A DNA stretch of 64,000 bases from NCBI GenBank assembly GCA_963767245.1, contig CAVYDG010000003.1:186001-250000 (forward strand), in the 5' to 3' direction. The stretch comes from Roseiarcus sp963767245 (GTDB lineage: Bacteria; Pseudomonadota; Alphaproteobacteria; Rhizobiales; Beijerinckiaceae). The notes beneath the pieces were generated by a model. The model saw only the letters and a program-made list of their open reading frames with translations, did not search any database and was not told the DNA's origin. A program made the position numbers and the translations under genes. The number at the start of each line of letters is the position of its first letter. Positions within the stretch are counted from its first letter, which is position 1. Positions 16,325-25,490 of this stretch are shown in pieces.

Positions 16325-17860
16325 ATGACCGAGACCGACGCTTTCCCTCGCGTGCGCCCCACGCTGCCGCGCGGACTCGCCGACCGCGATCAGGCCGACA
16401 TCGCCGCCGCCGAGGCGATGATGGCGAGGATTCGCGACGTCTATACGCTCTATGGCTTCGAGGCGGTCGAGACGCCGTTCATCGAGTATACGGACGCCCT
16501 CGGCAAGTTTCTGCCCGACCAGGACCGGCCGAACGAGGGCGTGTTCTCGTTCAAGGACGACGACGAGCAATGGCTGTCGCTGCGCTACGATCTCACCGCG
16601 CCGCTCGCCCGCTATGTCGCCGAAAACTACGACCGGCTGCCGAAGCCCTATCGCTCCTATCGGGCCGGCTGGGTGTTCCGCAACGAAAAGCCGGGGCCAG
16701 GCCGCTTCCGCCAGTTCATGCAGTTCGACGCCGATACGGTCGGCGCCGCGTCGCCGGCCGCCGACGCCGAAATCTGCATGATGGCGGCGGACTGCCTCGA
16801 GGCGCTTGGCGTCAAGCGCGGCGAGTACGTGATCAAGGTCAACAACCGCAAGGTGCTCGACGGCGTGATGGAGGCGATCGGCCTCGGCGGCGAGGCGAAC
16901 GCCGGACGAAGGCTGATCGTGTTGCGCGCGATCGACAAGCTCGACCGGCTCGGCCCCGAGGGCGTGCGCGCCCTGCTCGGGGCGGGACGCAAGGACGAGA
17001 GCGGCGATTTCACCAAGGGGGCGGGGCTGGACGCCGGGGCGACCGAGCGAGTGCTCGCCAGAGTCACGAACGAGATCGCTGGCGACACCGGCGGTCCAGC
17101 CGGCGTATTCTTGATGGGGTCTGCAGATGGAAACGGCAATCTTCCGGGCGGCCAGGTCATTGAGAACGAAGGCCTCGGCGAACTTTCTCAAATTCAAGCA
17201 CTGGTTCGCAGCGCCGGCTACGGCCCCGACCGTATCCGCATCGACCCGTCGGTCGTGCGCGGACTCGAATACTACACTGGCCCCGTTTTCGAAGCGGAGC
17301 TGACCTTCGAAACAAAGGACGAAAACGGCCGGCCGATCCGCTTCGGCTCGGTCGGCGGCGGGGGGCGCTACGACGGCCTGGTGGCGCGCTTTCGCGCCGA
17401 GCCGGTTCCGGCGACCGGCTTTTCGATCGGCGTCTCGCGCCTGCTCGCCGCTTTGCGGGCGATCAGGAGTCCGATCGTCGCGGCCGCGGAAGCGCCGGGT
17501 CCAGTGGTGGTGCTGGCGCTCGATCGCGACGCGGCGTCGATGGCCTCGACCCAACGGCTCGTCGCCAAGCTGCGCGCGGCCGGGATCGCCGCCGAACTCT
17601 ATCTCGGCGACGGCAAGATGAACGCGCAGCTCAAATACGCCGACCGCCGTATGAGCCGCGTCGCGGTCATACAGGGCTCGAACGAACGCAACGCGCCGGG
17701 CGGACCGCAGGTCACGATCCGTGACCTCAAGCTTGGCGCCGAACTCGCGAAATCGACCAAGGACCGCGCCGACTATCTCGAACTGCGCCAGCGCGCCCAG
17801 TTCTTCGTCCCTGAAGCAGAACTGGTCGACCGCGTGCGCGGGGTGCTGGCGAGCGCTTAG
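16325..17860 (+). CDS. hisS: Histidyl-tRNA synthetase
   Basis: 511 residues. Class II aminoacyl-tRNA synthetase charging tRNA-His. Motif 1 region: LYGFEAVETPFIEYTDALG; motif 2: RSYRAGWVFRNEKPGPGRFRQFMQFD; histidine-specific signature GLEYYTGPVFEAEL near residue 313; motif 3: FGSVGGGGRYDGLVARF and TGFSIGVSRLLAAL. A C-terminal anticodon-binding domain (VVVLALDRDAASMASTQRLVAKLRAAGI) follows. It is longer than the E. coli enzyme because of inserted sequence typical of the alphaproteobacterial subtype. Cytosolic and essential. Confidence 0.98.
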   Translation: MTETDAFPRVRPTLPRGLADRDQADIAAAEAMMARIRDVYTLYGFEAVETPFIEYTDALGKFLPDQDRPNEGVFSFKDDDEQWLSLRYDLTAPLARYVAENYDRLPKPYRSYRAGWVFRNEKPGPGRFRQFMQFDADTVGAASPAADAEICMMAADCLEALGVKRGEYVIKVNNRKVLDGVMEAIGLGGEANAGRRLIVLRAIDKLDRLGPEGVRALLGAGRKDESGDFTKGAGLDAGATERVLARVTNEIAGDTGGPAGVFLMGSADGNGNLPGGQVIENEGLGELSQIQALVRSAGYGPDRIRIDPSVVRGLEYYTGPVFEAELTFETKDENGRPIRFGSVGGGGRYDGLVARFRAEPVPATGFSIGVSRLLAALRAIRSPIVAAAEAPGPVVVLALDRDAASMASTQRLVAKLRAAGIAAELYLGDGKMNAQLKYADRRMSRVAVIQGSNERNAPGGPQVTIRDLKLGAELAKSTKDRADYLELRQRAQFFVPEAELVDRVRGVLASA

Positions 17861-17933
17861 GTGGGAGACGTTGGCCGCGACAATTTTGCCAACCGGGTCT
17901 GGGTAGAATAGAAGCGCGGGAACCTGGAACTTC

Positions 17934-18188
17934 ATGGCGCTTAGCATCAAAGACCCCGAAACCGAGAGGCTGGCGCGCGCGCTGGCCAAGCGGACGGGCC
18001 AGTCTCTGACCATCGCCACGCGACGCGCGCTCGAGGAACGGCTGAGGCGAATTGGGGCCGCCCCGCGCCGGGCGGCGATGCTTGAGGATCTTGCCGCGAT
18101 CCGCCGCCGATGGGGCGCATTGCCTGTGCGCGACCAGCGGAGCGCTGACCAGATCATCGGCTACGACGAGGATGGGCTGCCCCGCTGA
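17934..18188 (+). CDS. VapB-type antitoxin (Rv0623-like/PSK family)
   Basis: 84 residues from ATG 17934. The N-terminal MALSIKDPETERLARALAKRTGQSLTIATRRALEERL is a ribbon-helix-helix-like DNA-binding unit of the Rv0623 family of type II antitoxins; the C-terminal half should wrap around the toxin. The stop TGA (18186-18188) overlaps the ATG of the next gene (18188), the usual vapBC coupling. The partner toxin gene is frameshifted, so this antitoxin may be an orphan regulator. Confidence 0.85.
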   Translation: MALSIKDPETERLARALAKRTGQSLTIATRRALEERLRRIGAAPRRAAMLEDLAAIRRRWGALPVRDQRSADQIIGYDEDGLPR

Positions 18189-18573
18189 TGGTGATCGACA
18201 CCTCAGCTATTGTCGCCATCGCACTCAACGAACGGAGTCCAAATCCTTCGAGCAGCGCATTGCCGATGCGGCGGTTCGCCTGATTTCAGCGGCGACAGTA
18301 TTAGAGGCCGCAATGGTTATCGAGACCCGGCTCGGGACGCGTGGTGGAATCGAACTCGACTTATGGCTGCACAAGGTCGAGGTCGAGATCGTCCCAGTCG
18401 ACGCGGAGCAGGCGGATCAGGCCCAGCGCGCCTGGCCACGCTTCGGAAAGGGTCGTCACCCCGCTGGCCTGAACCTCGGTGACTGCTTCTCGTATGCCCT
18501 GTCAGCGCTCACCCAGGAACCGCTGCTCTTCAAGGGGGACGACTTTTCCAAGACCGACATCGAGGCTGCTTGA
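18188..18573 (+). pseudogene. VapC PIN-domain toxin, frameshifted near codon 15
   Basis: Translation from ATG 18188 gives VIDTSAIVAIALNE, the canonical PIN start with the first Asp, then runs into unrelated sequence and a stop. The rest of the toxin is in another frame from about 18235: ESKSFEQRIADAAVRLISAATVLEAAMVIE (second acid), LGDCFSYALS (third) and LLFKGDDFSKTDIEAA (fourth) to the stop at 18573. Between the codon for Glu (18230-18232) and the Glu codon at 18235 only two bases remain, so one base was lost. All four acidic residues of a PIN ribonuclease would otherwise be present. A sequencing error is the alternative. Confidence 0.8.
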
Positions 18574-18598
18574 TCATCATCGACAACAAGGCTCGGTC

Positions 18599-20296
18599 TT
18601 ACGGCGCGGCGCACTCGAACAAATCGGCGCTCTCCGGATCGCCGCTCTTGTAGCGCGCGAACTTCGGCCAGACGCAAAGCGGGCGGGCGCGGGCCGGGCT
18701 CCACGACGCGGGTATCTCTTTGTTCGCCGGATCGACGGTGGCGATGATCCGGTCCGGCGCCTTGCCGTTCTCGACCCAGTCCGTGAGCGCGGTCAGCGCG
18801 TCGAACTTGTCGAGCGCGAGGCCGTCGCTGCAGTAAGTCATGCCGGGGACCGCGAACAGGCGGACTTCCGCCTCCTCCCTGCCGTCGAGATTGCCGTTCA
18901 GCTTGTCGTACCAGCGGATCGTATCGTCGATCGAAAACACCGGGTCCGCCTGACCGTGATAGATGATCATCTTGCGCCCGAGCTGGCGGAATTGCGCCAG
19001 CTTCGGATCGTCGGCGTCCGGCGGGGTCATGAATTCCATCGCCGACTGAGGAAAGGCGTCCGTCGTGGCGTAGATTTTGGGCGCGTCCCGGTCGAAATCG
19101 AAGGCGAGCAGCGACTTCATCAGCGCATCGGTCGAGCCTGCGGCCTGGGTTGGCGGGGTCGTGAAGATGTAATTGAGCGAGGCCGCGCCCATCGTGGCGA
19201 TGATGGGATAATGATCCCAGGGCGGGATCGGGCTTTCGATCTTCCATAGCCGCCAGTTGCCCGTCCCGACGCCGCCGTCGACCGGCCAGTCGGAATAGAG
19301 CGCCTCGCCCTTCGAGTTCCTGGGGCCGGCGAAGCTCATCTTGAGCGCCTCGACTTTGGCCTTCGGCAGGCAGTCGGCAGTCGCGCCCTCGGCGCAAGCG
19401 AGGCTGTCGAAATCGAACGCCTTCTGGCAGGCGGCCAGATTGGCGGTGAGTCCGTCTTCGAGACCGTCCAGCTTGTCGCAGGCGGCGACGATCTTGCGTG
19501 AGACGAGCGCGGCGTCGTCCGCCGTGATCGACTTGCGGATGTCAGGATCGGCCTTGACGAAGGCCTGCGCGTCCCAGGCGTGCTGGATCGCCGCGCGCGG
19601 CAAGTCGAAGCCCGGGTCGCCGACGAGGAAGCCGTCATAGGCTTCCGGCATTCGCGTCGCAGCGACCATCGTGTGGCGTCCGCCGTTCGAGCAGCCGAAC
19701 ATGTAGGAAAAGTCCGGCTTTCGGCCGTAATGGGCGGCGATGATCGCCTTGGCGATCGGCGCAAGCGTGATGTCGGCAGAGTATCCGTAATCGCGCCGGG
19801 CTTGCGGATCGAGGCCGAACGCCGCGCCGGCGGCGAGGCCGAGCGCCTTGTTGGCCGGATCGGCGCCCGAGTGTCCGCTGTCCGACGACATGACCGCAAA
19901 GCCGCGAGCCAGCGCCGGAACGCCGCCGGAAGCGAGCGCCTTCGGCTGGTCGCCGGTCGCCGGCAGCACGACGCCGTCATTGCCGCCGTTGACCTGATCC
20001 AGGAAGCGCCCGTTCCACTCGACCGGGAGTCGCATCTCGAACCCGATCGCGTAGCGCTTGCCGTCAACTCCGGTTCGATCGTTGACCTCGCCGGTCACAA
20101 TGCAGTGCTTCGGCAGGCCGTCGCCCGCTTCCTGCAGCTTCGATCCCTCGATGATGAGACCAGGAATCGCGAGCGACTCTGTCGTGACTTTCGTGCAGCC
20201 CTCGCCCTCAGCGAACGCCGCGGTGGGCGCAGCGAGGCCGAGGAGGAAACCGGCGGCGGAGGACGCCAGCAGCGAACGGCGAAACCCAGTGGTCAT
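18599..20296 (-). CDS. Tannase/feruloyl esterase family protein with a non-canonical triad
   Basis: 565 residues, exported (signal LLASSAAGFLLGLAAPTAAFA). Family members hydrolyse galloyl, feruloyl or MHET esters. The nucleophile elbow is FGCSNGGRHT with Ser203 next to Cys202; the acid is Asp451 in GQADPVFSID. In characterised members the third residue is a His preceding the partner Cys (CS-D-HC motif). Here that segment reads AVPGMTYCSDG, so position 488 is Tyr, with Cys489 kept. The lid domain is full length. Either the histidine is supplied elsewhere or activity is altered or lost. Third gene of a minus-strand set with a DUF3237 gene (30 bp away) and a ring-opening amidohydrolase. Confidence 0.88.
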   Translation of the reverse strand: MTTGFRRSLLASSAAGFLLGLAAPTAAFAEGEGCTKVTTESLAIPGLIIEGSKLQEAGDGLPKHCIVTGEVNDRTGVDGKRYAIGFEMRLPVEWNGRFLDQVNGGNDGVVLPATGDQPKALASGGVPALARGFAVMSSDSGHSGADPANKALGLAAGAAFGLDPQARRDYGYSADITLAPIAKAIIAAHYGRKPDFSYMFGCSNGGRHTMVAATRMPEAYDGFLVGDPGFDLPRAAIQHAWDAQAFVKADPDIRKSITADDAALVSRKIVAACDKLDGLEDGLTANLAACQKAFDFDSLACAEGATADCLPKAKVEALKMSFAGPRNSKGEALYSDWPVDGGVGTGNWRLWKIESPIPPWDHYPIIATMGAASLNYIFTTPPTQAAGSTDALMKSLLAFDFDRDAPKIYATTDAFPQSAMEFMTPPDADDPKLAQFRQLGRKMIIYHGQADPVFSIDDTIRWYDKLNGNLDGREEAEVRLFAVPGMTYCSDGLALDKFDALTALTDWVENGKAPDRIIATVDPANKEIPASWSPARARPLCVWPKFARYKSGDPESADLFECAAP

Positions 20297-20326
20297 GGCG
20301 GCCTCCTTACGAAACGGTTGGATGGG

Positions 20327-20899
20327 TCAGGTCAGGCTATAGACCCGAATCAGCACATTCGGCTTCGGCGCCATGCTGTGCAGAGTGCCGACGAAGACGA
20401 GATGGTTCAACCAATCGTGCGGCCCCTCGGGGGCGGTGACGTCGATACTGGAGAAGGAGTAGCGCGTTCCCTCGGGGCGCTTGTCGATGAGGACTCGGTT
20501 GTTGACGGTGATGACGGCGCCGTCGTCGGCTTGCAGTTCGTAGAGCGCGTTCAACATGTGTGCGCCGTCTTTGCGCAAGAGTTGGCGGTCCGCGCCGTTG
20601 GGCAAGACCTTTCCCTTGATGCGCGGTCCCGCAAAGACGCCGCCGGAAATGGGGATGATGCGGCGCTCGCCGAGCGGCCCCTCACCGAGCATCATCACCG
20701 GTTCGAGATCGAAGACTGCCTCGTAGACGAATTCGGTGCGCGGCAGGACGATCGGGATCTCGGACAGCGGGCCGTTCGGCGAGGGCGAATCCTCCGCCGC
20801 CGCGCCGCTAGCGGCGGTTGCGAGGAGGGCGGTTGAGGCTCCGCCGAGCACCGACCTCCTGCCGACATGGAGCGCCTCTGCGTCCCGCCGCTGTTCCAT
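20327..20899 (-). CDS. DUF3237 family protein with Tat-like signal
   Basis: 190 residues. The N-terminus GRRSVLGGASTALLATAASGAAA has the twin arginine, hydrophobic core and Ala-X-Ala end of a Tat signal, suggesting folded export. The remaining 140 residues match DUF3237: FVYEAVFDLEPVMMLGEGPLGERRIIPISGGVFAGPRIKGKVLP, then DGAHMLNALYELQADDGAVITVNNRVL, a lipocalin-like beta-barrel of unknown function. These genes often sit next to degradative hydrolases or dehydrogenases. Here it lies between the amidohydrolase (113 bp upstream) and the tannase-like gene. Confidence 0.85.
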   Translation of the reverse strand: MEQRRDAEALHVGRRSVLGGASTALLATAASGAAAEDSPSPNGPLSEIPIVLPRTEFVYEAVFDLEPVMMLGEGPLGERRIIPISGGVFAGPRIKGKVLPNGADRQLLRKDGAHMLNALYELQADDGAVITVNNRVLIDKRPEGTRYSFSSIDVTAPEGPHDWLNHLVFVGTLHSMAPKPNVLIRVYSLT

Positions 20900-21012
20900 G
20901 CGCGCCTCCCTTGTCGCCAGCTCGACGGCTCGCGGCTACTGGCGGAGGATCGCGCATCCAGGCGGGAAGTCAAGGACGGCGCCGGGCTCGAAATGGGCCG
21001 CGAGGTCGCGTC

Positions 21013-22119
21013 TTACACCCGGGCGATGACCGCGACCGGGCCGCCGCCGGCCGGTCCCTGATGCTCGGAGCCGCCCGAGACATAGACCGCGCCGGTTCCC
21101 GCCACGCCGCCGATCAGCCCGCCGACCGCAGCGCGGGCGTGGCGGGTGGCGTTGATATCGGAATCGTCGAGCATGGTGTGACGGAGGCCGCGAATGACGC
21201 CGTCCGGCGAAGCCTCGGCCTTGGCGAAAATATTTGCAAGCCGGCTTTGCGACGGCGGATCGAGAGCGCTCAAGCCGACGCTCTCGAGCGCCTCCATGAC
21301 CGCCGGAAGGTCGATCGCATCCTTCATCACGGCGTGGCCAATCCTGAAACGGCTCGCCGAGTGGCGCGAGTTGCCGACCAGAATGACGACATTGTGCATG
21401 AGTTCGATGCCGGCCGAGCAAGAGGCGACCGAGGAGTAGAGGTTCCAATCTTTCAGCACCTGGGCCTCGCCGGCGTCGGCCCCGATCTCGCCCAGCGCCT
21501 TGGCCACGCCGATCGCGGAAGCGCCACGCGAATAGCCCATCGACACATAGCCGCTCGCGGTGACCGTGGTCTTGCCGCGCGCGACCGCCTCCCGGACGCG
21601 GTCGCTGGTCAACAGCGGACACTTGATCTGAACGAAGTGCACGTCGCTAGTGGCGTCGATTCGGGCGTCGCGCATCGCGGTCTCGACGGCCCTGATCGTC
21701 TCGCCGATCTGGGCGTTCCTGCCGATCTCCTCGGGCAGAAAGTCGCGCGTGTGGGCGATGCCGACGCTCAGCCGCGGCTCGCCCGCGCTATCGGCGGCGG
21801 CCTGCGAAGTTTGAGTGCCCGCGAACAGTGTGATGTGCGGAGAGAGGACCCCCTCCGTGCCGCCCGACATGACAAACGCGATTCTGCTCTCGACCGCGCG
21901 CGGAGAAAGCGCCAAACGCGGCGCCAGCGCATTGCACAATGCGGCGACCGCGTATTCCCGGGTAAAATCGTTGACCCCGCCGTTGCCCTCGGTCTTCCCC
22001 AAGACCGCGAGAATAGAGAAGGGGTCGACAACGCCGCGGTCAATCAGCGCCATCAGCCCGGAGACATCGCCCGGCCCGCTGGTTGGAATGCGAATCACGT
22101 CGACGGAATTCGATTGCAT
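21013..22119 (-). CDS. Ring-opening amidohydrolase (cyanuric acid hydrolase/barbiturase family)
   Basis: 368 residues from ATG 22119. The family (AtzD, TrzD, barbiturase) hydrolyses the amide bond of cyanuric acid or barbituric acid using Ser-Lys pairs in a threefold toblerone-like fold. The repeat-unit serine motifs are visible: MSGGTEGVLSPH near residue 88, SGYVSMGYSRGASAIGVAKA near 185, ASCSAGIELMHN near 230, and VSGGSEHQGPAGGGPVA near the end. Length is normal for the family (about 350-370). No biuret or allophanate hydrolase genes are nearby, so the pathway and true substrate are open. First gene of the minus-strand set with DUF3237 and tannase-like genes. Confidence 0.9.
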   Translation of the reverse strand: MQSNSVDVIRIPTSGPGDVSGLMALIDRGVVDPFSILAVLGKTEGNGGVNDFTREYAVAALCNALAPRLALSPRAVESRIAFVMSGGTEGVLSPHITLFAGTQTSQAAADSAGEPRLSVGIAHTRDFLPEEIGRNAQIGETIRAVETAMRDARIDATSDVHFVQIKCPLLTSDRVREAVARGKTTVTASGYVSMGYSRGASAIGVAKALGEIGADAGEAQVLKDWNLYSSVASCSAGIELMHNVVILVGNSRHSASRFRIGHAVMKDAIDLPAVMEALESVGLSALDPPSQSRLANIFAKAEASPDGVIRGLRHTMLDDSDINATRHARAAVGGLIGGVAGTGAVYVSGGSEHQGPAGGGPVAVIARV

Positions 22120-22214
22120 GGCCGCTCCGGGTCGTCTCTGATCGAGCCTATCAAGTCCTGCCCGGCTTCGCTTCTTTCAATTCGCCGGCGCAGGCGGCAA
22201 GGCGAGGCTTCTGC

Positions 22215-23060
22215 ATGGATCGGCGCCAATTGGTGTTCGGCGGGTCGGCGGCCCTCACGGCAGGGTTAGCCGTCCGGGCGGCGCGCGCCAACGTACCCAC
22301 GCCCTATGAGTGGAGCGCGTCGCCGCCGCGCTCGAGCCGCGACGCGTTCGTCGAATGGATGGTCAAGAACCGCGGCGAGGACCCGCATTTTCTCGCGCAA
22401 CGCTTCGACCGGTTCGAGCAGCTCGTCGCTCACCGCGACGTCTGGGACGAGGCCGACATGCGCGCTTTCCTGCTAACTCCGCGCGAGGAATTCGTGACTG
22501 CGGAGAACCTCGATCGCGTCTATGAATGGCATCACCTCAACATCGGTTTCGGCGTGACCATCACCGGCCCGCATACGGTGGCGCGGATGACCAATACGCT
22601 CGAGATCCGGCGAGGCGACAAGGTGCTGGAGATCGGCACCGGTTCGGGTTACCAGTCGGCCTATCTGTCGAACCTGACGCCCAACGTCTGGTCGATCGAG
22701 ATCATCCCGGCCCTGGCGCGGCGCACGCGCGCCCTTTACGATTTGCTGATCGCGCGCGGCTATGGCGAGTACCGCGCCATCCACACCCGCAACGCCGACG
22801 GCTATTATGGCTGGGAGGACGCGGCGCCGTTCGACAAGATCATCGTTACCTGCGGCATCGACCATATCCCGCCGCCGCTGCTCCAGCAGCTTACTCCTGA
22901 CGGGATTATGGTCATTCCGGTCGGTCCGCCGGGCGCGCAGCACGTGGTGAAGGCGGTCAAGCGGCGGTCGCCGGATGGCGAGATGTCCGTCCTCCGCTCC
23001 GATATCTATGGCGGCGCGATCATTCCGTTCGTGCCGTTCACCGGAACGCACCCGTCTTGA
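22215..23060 (+). CDS. Exported protein-L-isoaspartate O-methyltransferase-like protein
   Basis: 281 residues from ATG 22215. Unlike cytosolic PIMT, it begins with a Tat-like signal (MDRRQLVFGGSAALTAGL AVRAARA; two arginines then a hydrophobic stretch). The methyltransferase domain is PIMT-like: TITGPHTVARMTNTLEIRRGDKVLEIGTGSGYQSAYLS (SAM motif I), IIPALARRTRAL, FDKIIVTCGIDHIPPPLLQQL and MVIPVG. PIMT repairs isoaspartyl residues; an exported version would lack cytosolic SAM, so either the leader is not cleaved and the protein remains cytosolic or its role differs. Divergent from the amidohydrolase gene, 95 bp away. Confidence 0.82.
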   Translation: MDRRQLVFGGSAALTAGLAVRAARANVPTPYEWSASPPRSSRDAFVEWMVKNRGEDPHFLAQRFDRFEQLVAHRDVWDEADMRAFLLTPREEFVTAENLDRVYEWHHLNIGFGVTITGPHTVARMTNTLEIRRGDKVLEIGTGSGYQSAYLSNLTPNVWSIEIIPALARRTRALYDLLIARGYGEYRAIHTRNADGYYGWEDAAPFDKIIVTCGIDHIPPPLLQQLTPDGIMVIPVGPPGAQHVVKAVKRRSPDGEMSVLRSDIYGGAIIPFVPFTGTHPS

Positions 23061-23101
23061 ATCCCTCTCCCCGCAAGCGGGGCGCGAGGGGTCGCAATGC
23101 G

Positions 23102-24064
23102 TCAGCTCGAGCCGATCAGAATTCCCGCCGCCAGCACCAGCGCGCCGCCGAGCATCACCTTGGCGGCCGCCGAGACCGGCGGGGTATCCATATACCGCCA
23201 CTGGACATAGGAGATCGCCAGCAGCTCGAACACGACCACGACGAAGGCGACGACCATCGCAGTGTAGAACTCGGGGATGAGGAAAGGGAGGGTGTGGCCG
23301 ATGCCCCCCGCCGTCGTCATCAGACCGCACACGAGGCCGCGCAGCAGCGGGGCGCCGCGTCCCGAAAGCTTGCCGTCGTCCGCCAGCGCCTCGGCGAAGC
23401 CCATCGAAATACCGGCGCCGATCGAGGCGGCCAGTCCGACGACAAATGCGTTCCAGGAATTGTGGGTCGCGAATGCAGCGGCGAACACCGGCGCGAGCGT
23501 CGACACCGAACCGTCCATCAGACCCACGAGGCCGGGCTGAATGACCTGCAGGATAAACCGGCGGCGCTCGTTCTCGTCCTCGCCGCGGCGGGTCGCGTCG
23601 GTCAGAATTTGCTCCTCCAGGCCGGCGGCGATCTGGTCGTGCTTCTCCTCCTCCTCGGCGAGATCCCCGAGGAGCTTGCGGGTCGAAGCGTCGGTGGTGC
23701 GCGTCAACGCCTGCCGATAAAAGCGGGCGGCGGCGCGCTCCATGTCGCGCGCATGCGAGCGGACGACGTCAAGGCCCAAAGGCCGCTGATGCCACACCGG
23801 TTTCAGCGGGATGTAGCCGTGGATATGATCCCGCCGCACAAGAGGGATGTGGTTGCCGAACTTCGACACGAACAGGTCAATGAGCCTGCGCCGATGGTCG
23901 TTCTCCTCCGCAGCCATCTCGCCGAACACCTTCGCGCTGCCCGGGTAGTCGTCGTGCAGGCCGTCGGCGAAATCGGCGAAAATGCGCGCATCCTCTTCCT
24001 CGTTGCTGATGGCGAGCGCCAAAATTTCACGGTCCGATAGTTCGTCGAATTCACGCACGGTCAC
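23102..24064 (-). CDS. mbfA: Membrane-bound ferritin MbfA (ferritin-like domain fused to VIT1/CCC1 transporter domain)
   Basis: 320 residues from GTG 24064, preceded by CAGGGA. The N-terminal 150 residues are a ferritin-like helical bundle with di-iron ligands (SNEEEDARIFADF, AAEENDHRRRL, LAEEEEKHDQI). The C-terminal 170 residues are a VIT1-type transporter with about five membrane segments (VIQPGLVGLMDGSVSTLAPVFAAAFA, ASIGAGISMGFAEALADDG). MbfA exports ferrous iron across the inner membrane and protects rhizobia from iron and peroxide stress; it is an Irr target in Bradyrhizobium and Agrobacterium. I could not identify an Irr box upstream. The 24065-24363 interval shows no gene. Confidence 0.93.
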   Translation of the reverse strand: MTVREFDELSDREILALAISNEEEDARIFADFADGLHDDYPGSAKVFGEMAAEENDHRRRLIDLFVSKFGNHIPLVRRDHIHGYIPLKPVWHQRPLGLDVVRSHARDMERAAARFYRQALTRTTDASTRKLLGDLAEEEEKHDQIAAGLEEQILTDATRRGEDENERRRFILQVIQPGLVGLMDGSVSTLAPVFAAAFATHNSWNAFVVGLAASIGAGISMGFAEALADDGKLSGRGAPLLRGLVCGLMTTAGGIGHTLPFLIPEFYTAMVVAFVVVVFELLAISYVQWRYMDTPPVSAAAKVMLGGALVLAAGILIGSS

Positions 24065-24363
24065 GTTCCCTGATCTCCCGCATCGGCAATTGCTTCGGCC
24101 CGGACCAAGCGGCAAGACCGTGCCCGAAGGTCGCGCGGCTTCGGGGGGCCCGGTCCAGCGCCGGCTTTCTTGGGCCGGGTCGACCTATGGGTCAAGTTGT
24201 CTCAAAGGATCGGTTTGGCGGCCAGTTTGATAAGCGCAGATGGGTCTCGCCACTGCCGATCGTCGCCTTGCCATCCCCGCCCCGCTGCACTAGACGAAAA
24301 ACGCCCTTCCACCGTGGGCTATCGGGCCATCGGCCCTTCGATTTCCCTCGCAAGCCGGCGTTC

Positions 24364-25490
24364 GTGGATCAGCTTCCCTCTCTCGACCGATTCAGCCGCA
24401 TCGTGGTCAAAGTCGGCTCTTCGCTGCTGGTCGACGGGCCGCTCGGCGCGATCCGGCAGGCCTGGCTCAAGGCGCTCGCGTCCGACATCGCCGCTCTGCA
24501 CGAGCGGGGGCGAGCCTGGTTGTGGTGTCATCCGGCGCGATTGCGCTCGGCCGCACGATTGCCGGGCTGCCGAAGGGAGCGCTCAAGCTCGAGGACAGCC
24601 AGGCTTCGGCTGCGATCGGGCAGATTGCGCTCGCCAGCGAGTGGTCGCGGGCGCTCGCCGAAAACGGCATCGTCGCCGGCCAGCTGCTGCTGACCCTGCA
24701 AGACACTGAGGAGCGTCGCCGGTATCTCAACGCCCGCGCGACCCTCGATCGGCTGTTTGCGATCCGCGCGATCCCGATCATCAACGAGAACGACACGGTG
24801 GCGACCAGCGAGATCCGCTACGGCGACAATGATCGCCTGGCGGCTCGGGTCGCCACCATGGCGAGCGCGGACCTCTTGATCCTGCTTTCCGACGTCGCCG
24901 GGCTTTACGATTCTCCGCCGGATACCAACGTCCATGCCCGATTCCTGCCTGTCGTCGAGCGCGTGACGTCCGAGATCGAGGCGATGGCGGGCGGCGCGGG
25001 CTCCGAGCTGTCGCGCGGCGGCATGCGGACCAAGATCGAGGCCGCCCGCATCGTCACCACCGCCGGCACGCATATGGTCATCGCTGACGGGCGCATCGCC
25101 CATCCGATCGCACGCATCGCCGAAGGCGGCCGTTGCACCTGGTTCCTGACTCCCTCGAACCCCGTCGCGGCGCGCAAGATCTGGATTGGCGGATCGCTCG
25201 AGCTCAAGGGCGCCGTGTTCGTGGACTCCGGCGCCGTCGCGGCGCTGGCGCGTGGCAAGAGCCTGCTGCCCGCGGGAGTCACGCGCGTCGAGGGAGTTTT
25301 CGCGCGCGGAGATTGCGTGGCGATCCGCGACGAGCGCGGGACCGAGATTGGGCGCGGGCTTATCGCCTATGACGCCACGCACGCCGAGCGCATCCGTGGA
25401 CGCAATTCGCGCGACATCGCGAATATCCTCGGAACCGCCGGACGGGCCGAGATGATCCACCGCGACGACATGGCGCTCGCCGGCCCGTGA
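24364..25490 (+). pseudogene. proB: Glutamate 5-kinase ProB, interrupted by a one-base frameshift
   Basis: ProB phosphorylates glutamate in the first step of proline synthesis. From GTG 24364 the frame gives RFSRIVVKVGSSLLVDG through LASDIAALHERG, then leaves the family. From 24519 a different frame continues VVVSSGAIALGRTIAGLP, the kinase core (ASAAIGQIALASEWSRALA, NENDTVATSEIRYGDNDRLAARVA, GMRTKIEAARI) and a C-terminal PUA domain. The break lies at a run of five G (24506-24510); one extra G would restore HERGASLVVVSSG. No other damage is seen, so a sequencing or assembly error at the homopolymer is at least as likely as a true mutation. Confidence 0.88.
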
